From: a virus
Reading direction: 5' to 3' (one strand)
Length of the DNA stretch: 64,000 bases
IMG/VR virus record: IMGVR_UViG_3300042882_000732
Location: 1-64,000 of that record
In this document: piece after piece, positions 22,201 through 31,090 of the stretch
Numbering within the stretch: position 1 is the first letter of the stretch
Layout of the letters: each line of letters begins with the position of its first letter
The notes under the pieces: model-generated
What the model saw: only the letters and a program-made list of their open reading frames with translations
Told to the model about the DNA's origin: nothing
Databases searched by the model: none
Made by a program: the position numbers and the translations under genes

Positions 22201-25200
22201 TTAGCTGCTTTGCTAGCTTCATTCAAGCCCTTAGCAAATTTATCTAATGCTCCTTCTTTGAATGATGATAGACCTTTTATAGAATCTAATAATTTTTTAC
22301 CAAAATCACCTAAAACACTAGTACCTTCTTCTAGTTCTTTTCTAAATTCTGATACTTGCGTAGTATTATCGGCATTGTTATCTTTAGCTTTTTTAGCTAT
22401 AGTTTCTATCCTGGCCGTAGCTATTTGTTTTAATTCATCTTTTTGTTGTCTAGATAAATTAGCATTATTTTCTATTTCATTTTTAGCAGTATCAACTGCT
22501 GCTTTTTTAAGTTCATCTACTCCTGAGCCGGCGCTCTTGTCTAAAACAGTTGCTATGCTTTTTGTTATATTTTTTGGTATGTTTTGTTGTAATTGAGCAC
22601 CGCCAATCAGTTGTTTTCTAAGTCCGTCACTTAATCCTGCTGTGGCACTTTGTAGTGCTGCAGTAAATTCTGCTTCAGAATATGCATTGGGATTTTCTAA
22701 AATATTTCTTTCTCTTAGTTTTGGACCAGAACCTCTGGACTCTCCACGTAATGATGATGCATATTGGTTTGCCGCTTCTACTCTAGCATCAGACTCAAAT
22801 GATATTCTATTAACAGATTCATTTACTATATCTGCTATTTTATCAAAACTTGCTGCTAATCTTCGTCCTGCTTTATCAGCAATTTCCATAGCTCTTGCTA
22901 ATTTTGCAGCTTCTTGAGAAGCTTTTGCTAATTCATCATTAGCTAAAAATGCTTGTTGCGCTGCTGTACCAGCAATAGCTTCTTTACCTTGTGGTCCGGC
23001 AGCCATATATAAAGCTCGTTTTTCAGAATCAGCTAGAATCATGCCTTTTATAGATTCTCTAACTATATTTCCAGCTTCATTAGTAGGATCCATAATTTGA
23101 TCATTAGTGAATCCTTTTGCATATAGCCTTTCTAGATCGGTATATCCAGCATTAGCTATTTTTTGAAAATTTTCTGCTTCTTTTTGAGCATCAACTCTTG
23201 CTTCTTCCATGCCATAAGAGCCTTGTTTGGATTTTGCAAGCGTTACAGGGTCCATGTCTTGGTAGAATGGATTCATACCAACTCCAATTTCTCCAATGGC
23301 CAACAATATTCCTCTGCCAAAATCTGACCAATTACGCTCCGTCTCTGCTTTATTCTTTCCTGTTATTCCTGTATCTGCTGTGCTTTCCAGGGCAGTATCT
23401 GTTAAGCTTTTAATGGTTGATGCTGTTTTTGCTCTAAGTTCAACGTTATTAGCATCTCTGCTTAATTTTTCCAAAGCATTTGATAGATTATCACTAGCAG
23501 CAGATAATTTATCATTTAATAAAGCTCTTGCCATTTCTTGAGCTGCTTTTTTGGCAGTGCCTGAGAAATCATATACAGCATCAGCGCCAGCATACAGTGC
23601 TGTGCCTATAGCAGCAGCAGCTCCTAACATAGGATTTATAGCAGCTAATTGTGCTGATGTTGTTAGACCAACAGACAGTGTTGTTGCTGCTTTATCGATT
23701 CTTGCGCCTGTATCTGCCGCTTGTATTTTGCCTTTATCGGTTTTAGTATCAAATAATGCTGATGCTATGTTGTCTCCTTGTCCAGCAACTAATCCTGCCG
23801 CTAATCCAATGTCGCCCAATCCTCTCTGCATACTTTTTCCTAGATCTCCAGTAAAGTATCTTTCTCTAAATGCTCGATTAATAGGACTATTTCTAGTATC
23901 CATTAATCCAGCAGCTCCAACACCTCGTTCTCCTCTCATTTTTGCCAGATCATTTATAGCTTCTCTTCGTTTGCTAACTTCTTCCTGTGCTAATTTTTTA
24001 GCTTCCTCTGCAGAAGCAACGCTAATACCTCTAACAGTTCCAGCATTCTTATACTCTTCCATTCTCATAGCTATTAACTGCTGATCCATTTGTCTGAGAG
24101 TTTTTCTATCTCTCATAGAATCAGAAATATATTTTTGAATATCATTTCCAGTTATATTTAGATTTTTTAATTCACTTTCTGTTATATTCCCTTTTATGCC
24201 AGTAGAAGTTTTTGTTCCTGTAGCCGCTGCTGTAGCTCTAGAAAATGCTTGCGTTTTAATATCATTTAATTCAGAAGATATAGCTTGGGCGACCTGATCA
24301 GCTAAGTCTGATGGAGATATTGGTTGTTTGGATGATGATACTATATCAGCTTCTATAGCCTTTTTTCTTTTATCTATTAATCGTCGCTCTTCTTTTTCTG
24401 CTAAAGATAATATTTTTTGTTGCGTAGCTCCTGATCCTAATTTTTTACCAACTGAACTTTCTTTAAATCCAGACTCTAAAAATTGACGATTAGTAACATC
24501 AATAAGTCCTTTATTTCTAATATTAGACAATGCCTTTTCAGCTTCTATAATTTTATCAATAGATGCTCCACTAATTTTTAATCTTTCTAGATCTTTATTA
24601 CCAGCTTCTAATACTGCTTGTATAGATAATTGTTTATTTTCATTTAATAAACGATTTAAATACTTCATGCCGTCTCCGGCATCATAAAGAGTGTCCACAA
24701 ATGCTTTTGTATCTTGCAGAATAGATGGGTCTACAGCTATTGTACTAGTATCTATTGAATTTGGGCGATTATTAGTAATATTTTGTGTTCTTCCTAAATT
24801 ACTTGCTATGCTTTGTAATCCAGAAAGAAAGCCATCTACACCTCCACCTAAAGCAAATCTTTGTACTCCTCCTACAATTCCTCCTTTATTGTATCCTTGT
24901 ATTTTATCTGCTTTATTTAATTTTTCTAACTTGCCATATCCTATTTTTTCTGCTGCTTTTTTATTAACAACAAATTCACCAGGAGTTAATAATGCTGGTA
25001 CAGTATCCTGCGCAGACCCACCATTTGCAAATTTTCTTTTATTCTGCATCTTCTTTAGAAGAGACGGATCTATATTTGGACCATATTCATATAGCAGAGA
25101 GGATGCCATATTATCGGCAACTTCTTGTATTTTAGAAAGATTACCAGCTTGCTTAAATTCTGCATAATTACCAATGTTACTACTTTCTTGTTTTAGTCCG

Positions 25201-28200
25201 CCTAATATATTGTATCCAAAACCATTCTTTCGTCTGGAAATTCTAAAATTAATATCTGGATATTGATTTAATATTTTTTGTCTTATTTTTTCAAATTCAT
25301 TTTCTTTACCAAATGCCATTCCTCCATCTTTAAACTGCTGAACTTTCATTCCTTCTATATGACGAATATTTCCACCTAATAATTTATCTTCTTGATCTTT
25401 ACTAAATATTCTATCAATATCATCTATTCTAAATTTTGAAGTTTGTGGGAGAATGAATTCTTTTTCTATTCGTGTTGCTGATCGACTTCTGCTTAGAAAA
25501 TCTGCTCCGCTTTTTCCAGAGACAGGGTCTATATATTTTGATAATGCTTTTATAATATCTTCTTCTGTGGAGGTATCAAATATTGCCTTATCAACATCAA
25601 TAGATGGAATATTTTTATTTCTAATGATACTCAACATTGCACTAGAACCATTTTCTGGCTGAAATACACTAGCTGTATCCGGGGATTCACTAGTTGATAA
25701 TAATGAGCCATTTAAATTAAAGTTTTTACCAATAGCATCAGAAATATCTTTATTAGAGTTTAAAGGATTATTAATTTGAGTTAAAATGGTTTTTAATTTA
25801 CCACCAGCAACAGTGGAATATAATTTACCAGAACGCTTTGAGCCACTCATTGATTCTTGGCTAGTAAACATTTCCAATAAATCTTTTGCAGCATTCTTTG
25901 TGGCATCATACGCCTTTGGAGGATCAGCATGGAAAGTTTTAAGATATTCCATGAAAGAATCATTATCTTCTAAATATCTATTTATAAATTCGCTATCAGT
26001 TCCACCACCAGGAAATGGTCCTGTTCTGTATTTGGCTAATGAGACTAGTTGTTGTGGAGTATATACTTCTCCGCCGTCAGCAAAAGCTGTTACTTTTTCT
26101 GGATCAGGAATGCCGTATTGTTGTCTAAAATATTTTTGAAATTCTTCAACAGCTTTACCTCTACTATTACTATCTATTGTTCTTTTAACTTCTGTTGGAA
26201 TATCAGGATCGATACCAAATATTTTTGCTGCTTTAGGTCCGATACCCATTGGAAAGTCAATTGGTCTTGTTCTTAATGCATCGTCTAATATTGTGGCATC
26301 TGCTGATCCAAAAATTTGTTCTAGTAAAGCACCCTCAATATTTCCTTGTCCTAATGTTTCTCTTTGTTTTTTAGTTAATTCTTTAGGAGTAATACCAAGA
26401 AGCTTTGATGCTCCTTGTACTATTTCTGCTGTTTGTCCACTAAGATAATCAATAACGTTTTGGAATTCTGTTGGTAGTCCTCTTTGTACTATTGAAGCGT
26501 CTATTGATCTTTCTTGGCCAGACGGATCGACTCCAAGATTCCAAGTCTCTGGACCCAATAATCCAGTATATCCTAGCGGATTTAATCCAACTAATCCTAA
26601 TTGTTTGGAAGATAACACAGCATTAGTTGTATCTTCTAGAGCTGTAGCCTTTTGAATTCCTTGTGATTCATTAAATTTGTCTATTAGATAGTCTCTTGTT
26701 GCAATATAGTAAGCGAGCTTATCTTCTTTTGTTTCTGGTCTAAAAGCAGAATTCCAGTATTTTAATTTTCCTCCTTCGGCTGTATCTCTTACTGTTTTTC
26801 CTGAGAATGGGCCAAAACTTGGATCATTTGGTAATCTTTGAGTTCCAAATCTTTTTAGAATCTCTGATCCTTGTGTTGGTAATATTCCAGAAGACTTTTT
26901 GACCTGGGTGGCTTTTTCTACATTTTTTAGTATTGCCTCTTCTAGTCCAGAAGGCATAGCTGTTGGAACTCCACCAAACTCACCAGCCATCTGTTCTGAA
27001 ATTTGTGCTGCTATGGCCTCTCTGGTTATGTCTGATGGTTGCGCAGATACGGCGGATTTTCTTGATGGGTCTAACCCATAAGTTTCTGGATATTTGGCAG
27101 ATAGGGCGCTTATTATATTAAATGCTCTATAGCCGAATGCTCCTTTAGATACTCTATCTCTTTTGTCTCTTATCTGCTTAACTTGCTCAGCTATTTCTGG
27201 ATAATTTTTCTTTAGATCAGCACTAACATTACCATATGGACCACCAGGAGCATTTGATAATATTTCTGTAACCTCAGCATTGGATCGTACTTTATCTTGA
27301 TCAACAAACTTTTGTATTTCTTCGATGAGCATAGGAACCATAGTGCTACGATTACGTAATTGTGCTCTATTGCCCATTAATATTGATGCTATATCAGGAT
27401 TCATTAAACTAGTAAGTGTTTTATCGTCACCATTAAATAATGCGTCTCTAACTGCAGTAGCACTAATATCTTCTATTCTAGGAATATCTGTAACGTCTAT
27501 TCCTGCTCTTTGGTATTTGCCCAATGTTTTATCGTCTTTACCAGAAGTTATTGCCATGGCTCCTTTTAATCTGGCGAATTTTCTTCTATCTCCAGCATCA
27601 GTAACTTCCATAAATTTTGGTAAACCACCACCCGTCTGGCTTTGAGTGCTAATCATAGCATTTCCAAAATTCATTTGGCTAAATAAGGTTCTTATGTCTG
27701 ATGGGAAAATACCATATCGTGCAGCGTGGTCTATGCCTTCTTTATCAACAATCATTGGAAGGTCAGGAGCAACACTAACAAGAATATCTTCTAAAGAAGA
27801 GTTTGGGTTCTTTGCTAACATGTTTTCTAATAAAGTATCTAAAGCTCCTCTATGGCCTCTTGTTGGTGGGGCAAAACCACCCATATAAAATCCACCAGCC
27901 TGAACTATTTCTGGTAGTTCGCTTTCTCTTTTACGTCTTAAACCGAAACTATCTTTTTTTCTTCCTAATACTGTGGCTCTTTTGCCAAGTTCATCTCGTA
28001 ATATGGTTTCTTCCAGACCAAAATCAATATCAGCTGCTCTTGTGGTTCCTGGTTTACGACCATACAATCCTTCTCCTGTAATGTCTCTGCTCTCTCTATT
28101 TGACCTAACTCTATCTTGTTCCTCTCTGCTATTAGAGCTTAATACATATGCTCTATCAACATCTTTTAAATAAGCATCTAATTTAGTCTGACTAGCTGTC

Positions 28201-31061
28201 GATGTTAATACTATAACTTCATTAACTTTGTCTATATCTTCAGGCGTTAATATTTGAGAGCGAATTGTTTTTCTTAAAGTAGCATCATCATTAGCTCCCT
28301 TTCCGGTTGCTAAACTGCTTTTTCCACTTCCAGCAGCTCCAGCAATAGCTCTAAACCTAGATAGCGATCCACTTTTTCTAGCATTGCCTGCCAATTCTCC
28401 AAGTTTTGTTGTATAGTCACTAACATCAGTTATTCCAAGCTTTTCCATTGCTGGCCTAACTATCGCCGCATTAGCCTCATCTCTTAGTACGTCCGTATCA
28501 ACTACTCCAATTTTTCTTTCTACTTTTCCTCCAACCATGAACTTAGCCAATCCTTTAGTCTCTGTCATTTTCTTAATAAAACCAATATCAGAGATAGTTT
28601 TTAATGGCCGGGAGTCGTCTTGTATTATATTCCCTGAACTGTTAAACCTATCCTTAGATCCTGCTGGCATATAGTTAAACATATAATCATCTTTAATAAC
28701 CCTATCCCATGATGACTTATTAGTATTGCCGAATCCTGAATTTTTCTTCATTATCTCTAGTCTATTTGCTAGTTTATCTGCTTGAATAATGTCTTGACCT
28801 TTTTTAGTTCCACTATATTTTGCAACATTCTCTCCTACTAATTTTTTATTAAGAGCACCAATTTCCGCCATTGGTCTGCCATAGTAATCTACTTTATTAG
28901 CGTCGATAAAAATTTTAGCTAATTTTTCTTTACCAAGTCCACTTATAAAATCTATAGTTATATCTTTGGCTCTTTTGCCTTTCTCTCTATTACTAGCATA
29001 TGCCGGACCTTTTCCTCCTTGACTAGCATACTCTTCTCTTTCTTTTTTTGATGCTTTAATTTCAAAAGCATCTATTCCTTCAAGTCTGGATGTGACTTTA
29101 AATTTACCTTTTTCACTAGGATAAATTAAATCGCCAGTTAGTTTTTTAAAACGTTTATTAACTAGTGTTTGTGTTGGATCAACCAATAAATTTATACTAT
29201 CTGCATCATAAGCTTTGAGCCTACCAGCATACTGCTTGTTAGACTTAGAATATTCTTGAACATCAATATCGTCATATAGTTTACCTCCACCCCCAAATCT
29301 TTTTCTTCTATTTGATTTTCCTGCTCGTATACTTCCACCACTTCCATACTTATTCATACTATGAAGACTATCAGTACCAATAGTTTCAACAGCTTTTTTA
29401 CGTATAACAAATTCTCCTGGCTCTAACATTGCTGGTACAGTATCTCCACTACCAGTACCAGGAACAACACCACCTCGTGCGAATTTTCTTATAACTCCGC
29501 CATTAGCTTTACCATCTGGTCCTCTTTTAACTCCTGTGGCAAATCCTGTAGTAAATTCTGTTAATGCTTTAAATCCCTTAAATGCTGCAAGTACTGCTAA
29601 TGCTGGTAGAATTCCTTTAACAGCATCTGCTACTTTTATCAAACCACTAGTTAGAGACAACGCTCCTCTGATTAAACTTTGAAATCCTTTGGATTGACCT
29701 ATTTCACGAAATAGTGAGAAAAATTCTTCACGAACTTTACTTATTTGATTAGCTAAACTTAATTGTGCTGTTGCTGCATCTTTAGCTAGCGAACCTTGTC
29801 CTTGTTGAGCAACTTTTAACGCCTGTTGAGCCACACTAAATTGTTGAATTAATGGAATAACTTTACCAATTTGTCTAAATCCACCAAGTTCTTCAACTAT
29901 TCTTGAAAAGTCCAAACTTCTAGGGTCTATTTTACCTAATCCTTTACTTAACAATTCGACAGCCTTATACGCTCCAACGAACTTACCCTCAGCATCTGTT
30001 AAGTTAACACCAAACTCTTTTAGGGCGTCTATCGTTGTTCCTCTTTGGATACGAGTAAATATTGTTCGTAATCCAGTAGCAATAGTTTCAGCGCTTTCAC
30101 GGGTAGTTGCTCTAACACTGGTAAATACCGAAATAAATTCATTTAAAGCGTCTTTTCCTTCGCTTACCCCTTTACTCGCAGTAGCGAATACGCTACCTGT
30201 TCTTTGCACGGCGGTAATGATGTCACTAGATTCTACTGCGAACCTTGCTGCCACGGTATTAACCGCACCTAATGATGCCTCCAAATCAGCAGCACTAATA
30301 CCAAACTGTCTCATTATAGCAATACTACCTTCCACAGTCTCATTCATATTATCAAATGACGGAGCTAAACTACTAAGTGCTAAGGCTTTTAAAGCTTTCT
30401 CAGTTTCTCTGGCACTTAAACCAGCCTGAGCTAATGTTGATGCTACTTGAGTTAGCTCTTTAGAACTAACACCAAATTCTACAGCTAAATTACTAATTTG
30501 AGATTGTAGTTTGGATAATCCGGCAGCAGATTCTCCAGTAACCTGTTGTAATTTTACAAGCTCTTTATCATAATCAATAAAAGCCTGTATACCATTATTT
30601 ATACTATTTGTTACTCCATATATAACACTTGTAACAGCACTAAATGCAACGAATCTTCTAACTGCTAAACCAGCTTGCTTGCCGAATTCCTGCATCTCTG
30701 TTGCGGCATTTTGCAATCCTCCAGATGTTGATGAGGATACTTTATTTAATTTAGCAATTGCTGATGAAGTTTGATTAATTTGTTGAGGGACATTGTTAAT
30801 TTTAACAGAATTTACGCTATTACCAAAAGCCTTTATTGCTGATGTGGCAGCATTGGCTGATTTGACAGTTGAGGCAAAATTAGCATTCAAAACTTTTAAA
30901 GAAGACGATAATGCTGCAACATTTTTTGATGCTGCCGGATCAAGTTTAAATTGTACATTTGCATTAAGAGCGCCAAGATCTTTTTTAATTTGAGCAGCTA
31001 TTTGCTTAACGTTTGTTGGACCTTTAAGATTCAACTGTGCTGTTAGATTAAAAGTTGCCAT
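16209..31061 (-). CDS. Giant tape-measure protein with embedded enzyme-like domains
   Basis: The protein has 4950 residues. Residues about 120-440 are a TP901-type tape-measure core (DYDKELVKLQQVTGESA, FGVSSKELTQVASTLAQAG). Four copies of a DTVPAMLxPGEFVI motif fall near 545, 2020, 3340 and 4700. Inserted domains seen: SNase-like (about 609-745; D619/D621, R659, E667, R729); P-loop GAAGSGKS (908-915) followed by a nucleotidyltransferase with GFAPPTRGH (1062-1070) and SATAVR (1200-1205); possible PD-(D/E)xK (about 1565-1660, IDFP then EVK); ADP-ribosyltransferase-like (about 1735-1890, LSTS and EKEFILP); EF-hand loops near 3395 and 3944; HELAH (4585-4589). Hydrophobic stretches lie near 2465-2495 and 4190. 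It sets tail length and leaves with the DNA at infection; the enzyme roles are inference from motifs. The start ATG follows AGGA. Confidence 0.92.
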   Translation of the reverse strand: MATFNLTAQLNLKGPTNVKQIAAQIKKDLGALNANVQFKLDPAASKNVAALSSSLKVLNANFASTVKSANAATSAIKAFGNSVNSVKINNVPQQINQTSSAIAKLNKVSSSTSGGLQNAATEMQEFGKQAGLAVRRFVAFSAVTSVIYGVTNSINNGIQAFIDYDKELVKLQQVTGESAAGLSKLQSQISNLAVEFGVSSKELTQVASTLAQAGLSARETEKALKALALSSLAPSFDNMNETVEGSIAIMRQFGISAADLEASLGAVNTVAARFAVESSDIITAVQRTGSVFATASKGVSEGKDALNEFISVFTSVRATTRESAETIATGLRTIFTRIQRGTTIDALKEFGVNLTDAEGKFVGAYKAVELLSKGLGKIDPRSLDFSRIVEELGGFRQIGKVIPLIQQFSVAQQALKVAQQGQGSLAKDAATAQLSLANQISKVREEFFSLFREIGQSKGFQSLIRGALSLTSGLIKVADAVKGILPALAVLAAFKGFKALTEFTTGFATGVKRGPDGKANGGVIRKFARGGVVPGTGSGDTVPAMLEPGEFVIRKKAVETIGTDSLHSMNKYGSGGSIRAGKSNRRKRFGGGGKLYDDIDVQEYSKSNKQYAGRLKAYDADSINLLVDPTQTLVNKRFKKLTGDLIYPSEKGKFKVTSRLEGIDAFEIKASKKEREEYASQGGKGPAYASNREKGKRAKDITIDFISGLGKEKLAKIFIDANKVDYYGRPMAEIGALNKKLVGENVAKYSGTKKGQDIIQADKLANRLEIMKKNSGFGNTNKSSWDRVIKDDYMFNYMPAGSKDRFNSSGNIIQDDSRPLKTISDIGFIKKMTETKGLAKFMVGGKVERKIGVVDTDVLRDEANAAIVRPAMEKLGITDVSDYTTKLGELAGNARKSGSLSRFRAIAGAAGSGKSSLATGKGANDDATLRKTIRSQILTPEDIDKVNEVIVLTSTASQTKLDAYLKDVDRAYVLSSNSREEQDRVRSNRESRDITGEGLYGRKPGTTRAADIDFGLEETILRDELGKRATVLGRKKDSFGLRRKRESELPEIVQAGGFYMGGFAPPTRGHRGALDTLLENMLAKNPNSSLEDILVSVAPDLPMIVDKEGIDHAARYGIFPSDIRTLFSQMNFGNAMISTQSQTGGGLPKFMEVTDAGDRRKFARLKGAMAITSGKDDKTLGKYQRAGIDVTDIPRIEDISATAVRDALFNGDDKTLTSLMNPDIASILMGNRAQLRNRSTMVPMLIEEIQKFVDQDKVRSNAEVTEILSNAPGGPYGNVSADLKKNYPEIAEQVKQIRDKRDRVSKGAFGYRAFNIISALSAKYPETYGLDPSRKSAVSAQPSDITREAIAAQISEQMAGEFGGVPTAMPSGLEEAILKNVEKATQVKKSSGILPTQGSEILKRFGTQRLPNDPSFGPFSGKTVRDTAEGGKLKYWNSAFRPETKEDKLAYYIATRDYLIDKFNESQGIQKATALEDTTNAVLSSKQLGLVGLNPLGYTGLLGPETWNLGVDPSGQERSIDASIVQRGLPTEFQNVIDYLSGQTAEIVQGASKLLGITPKELTKKQRETLGQGNIEGALLEQIFGSADATILDDALRTRPIDFPMGIGPKAAKIFGIDPDIPTEVKRTIDSNSRGKAVEEFQKYFRQQYGIPDPEKVTAFADGGEVYTPQQLVSLAKYRTGPFPGGGTDSEFINRYLEDNDSFMEYLKTFHADPPKAYDATKNAAKDLLEMFTSQESMSGSKRSGKLYSTVAGGKLKTILTQINNPLNSNKDISDAIGKNFNLNGSLLSTSESPDTASVFQPENGSSAMLSIIRNKNIPSIDVDKAIFDTSTEEDIIKALSKYIDPVSGKSGADFLSRSRSATRIEKEFILPQTSKFRIDDIDRIFSKDQEDKLLGGNIRHIEGMKVQQFKDGGMAFGKENEFEKIRQKILNQYPDINFRISRRKNGFGYNILGGLKQESSNIGNYAEFKQAGNLSKIQEVADNMASSLLYEYGPNIDPSLLKKMQNKRKFANGGSAQDTVPALLTPGEFVVNKKAAEKIGYGKLEKLNKADKIQGYNKGGIVGGVQRFALGGGVDGFLSGLQSIASNLGRTQNITNNRPNSIDTSTIAVDPSILQDTKAFVDTLYDAGDGMKYLNRLLNENKQLSIQAVLEAGNKDLERLKISGASIDKIIEAEKALSNIRNKGLIDVTNRQFLESGFKESSVGKKLGSGATQQKILSLAEKEERRLIDKRKKAIEADIVSSSKQPISPSDLADQVAQAISSELNDIKTQAFSRATAAATGTKTSTGIKGNITESELKNLNITGNDIQKYISDSMRDRKTLRQMDQQLIAMRMEEYKNAGTVRGISVASAEEAKKLAQEEVSKRREAINDLAKMRGERGVGAAGLMDTRNSPINRAFRERYFTGDLGKSMQRGLGDIGLAAGLVAGQGDNIASALFDTKTDKGKIQAADTGARIDKAATTLSVGLTTSAQLAAINPMLGAAAAIGTALYAGADAVYDFSGTAKKAAQEMARALLNDKLSAASDNLSNALEKLSRDANNVELRAKTASTIKSLTDTALESTADTGITGKNKAETERNWSDFGRGILLAIGEIGVGMNPFYQDMDPVTLAKSKQGSYGMEEARVDAQKEAENFQKIANAGYTDLERLYAKGFTNDQIMDPTNEAGNIVRESIKGMILADSEKRALYMAAGPQGKEAIAGTAAQQAFLANDELAKASQEAAKLARAMEIADKAGRRLAASFDKIADIVNESVNRISFESDARVEAANQYASSLRGESRGSGPKLRERNILENPNAYSEAEFTAALQSATAGLSDGLRKQLIGGAQLQQNIPKNITKSIATVLDKSAGSGVDELKKAAVDTAKNEIENNANLSRQQKDELKQIATARIETIAKKAKDNNADNTTQVSEFRKELEEGTSVLGDFGKKLLDSIKGLSSFKEGALDKFAKGLNEASKAAKESQNYFRRSREISNEGNMNLREVLSGYGETYDEQFNRIMGDVGGLAGGETTVQGIKNRQIMLAEQRDTLQNQQNTLTDKDALRNNVEQLNKLDDQLRDNREALDMLANSTELVDKAFNNLQNTAELQNNRQNFVNQLLTNTPEEADKLNQSFIRLQRNLSGGLNSAYNQRDARKAFNETLFKTGNVREATRAGNTVLANQRKETLSLMQDPGFRAAQELQIRNQYAQNRGRPGVDADQAVAEYFQKQQLQVTKQMAIESGMINNPLVQQSLAVLEDRKADPAMQQAAERYLEAVGLRADATKAQGELALLESQSILKNSNDNLRISIDDLRASIEGNLNNANIGMDAAGNRIVNPGVAVPAPAAARSSGGLIYASSGKLIDFKPKGTDTVPAMLSPGEFVINSKSTQKHLPLLKAINSGNYSKGGVVYLQKGGKAGTNIDEDIDLNKDGTITDEERQIYQRRKELYLTRSFGQMDYRQAYFTRPFGYSKGGPVNYLANGGEVQKRKEERIDAQKESWMMSEAAGRRPDEVVSRTSSSWAESQVGSNKWQSMTEEQRQSETKKYEPEFQNRWDNYNNRQNDAQLRSANDAGYGSIKEDPNSGIVGVNFYNEEKKRAKERFEKASAAEAETEASNNQMTQSSMEQPAPVAVPLPDMTKIPWGRGAAIKIGPTQETINERKKIKSEESRRRSLWLKGSKGISSEEETEYATLKSNQIKREVGPYTVEKDRNISSLVNSAYRKGAQSNEITSEERSALKELGSDPRNRGSLRALSFSAALPPITSNGGKPDPIDPATVARINQSARPDIADPAVSSGVQTGNPSEGMVNRTANNRAYEANQAKKRKMAGLALGLSTEADQETADLLEQILFGGPIERPIENNPAREKRQAALTTNIINQALNKKTPDYSIATPTSGDQTTKTERLTKEFIGSSASRRAFNAVANNGGTLAEANAAAKNAIQSQAERSKSIVEKRKDEGKKVIDYYEQRLNEARADNDGDGRPDFSNEEIDKRKRERDSARVNFSGNMNPIGRQPESYYSSRKNAERWGAKQYTSAEDYFAAQGARQDYLDRQARIRKENEASAEGFKAGVSHVVNMTEPQYAAAFRSTYGDTAADALGRATRMDPSVGRNNENTRIKDEEKKTRETFDRAKNYEGPLGNAAYVGDTLTQAIVGALPQDRARNDSQDMKDINARRDAYREREKLAGNKDFSFENSSNSFYRGLGTTGRYIGDLTAVATSPFRIIGGGGGALLGGASLGIAETQKVLGYDDTMARAFGDKALSQASDSVGAGISDINRLAEQTGRLATYAGIPFGLEADPLLKNNSAGMIFDERNVSEAGPLGPVVRAANVIRDVTADSVMPLPIPGAGKVRSVAGRLDDMDKAAEKAYKVSQRAYEAAQRSSIASATESTIPKMIQNYVEKLPIPSEATGSIGSMGRLSRGEALSRSLKDLREVKVPSLRSDPMDMSKLGKSAKQSQPILDPLQEAAKSAAKPRITAAEYTKRAEEARSAARASKPRVTAEEFMARTKPDATTLPIKRPLPEVIDVTDTKTLRQVQENLASDLADYATPAKRDQFLSEFVEKSTPQSVSVDPKALAEAKKKVAKTIGPVKAPDGMVTSGNKMIFKDAKTKTSVVQHELAHSFQTKTAGMKGDPFGGKKIQLSGLMKEIESFVDDPKGLVAITGGKGYSASQIKKAPYELLSTLMQHMEKVKGNKRAENILKKLMKFHGYSKGGLVYANNGAFINANNGTTDDTPAMLTKGEFVINRQATKKHMPLLNAINSGHLNRGGIVNYLANGGIVGPQYLAAGGRSMASISNSNILPELLNKLSNTGMNSSGGASQLAPLSNVVQTLKQTASSAGGVSNNVSIDTANISSSIQDAVTNAIGQFNEYTEQIGANFTEQFGAAQKSLSSSINTFQTATAQFGEHANAIPTSLSANVTQTTSLHHIGLESIKGNMEKNIYDNTSVSSKNIAQDTVMQYDKTVFEGGMNSAAKPSIMGRPS

Positions 31062-31090
31062 AATATTATCCTATAAAGAATTAACGATCC

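Noticed and set aside
20995-31000. Many plus-strand frames of 60-180 codons opposite the tape measure
   Set aside because: They follow from the Ala/Ser/Lys-rich tape-measure codons, give hydrophobic nonsense proteins and lack ribosome sites.
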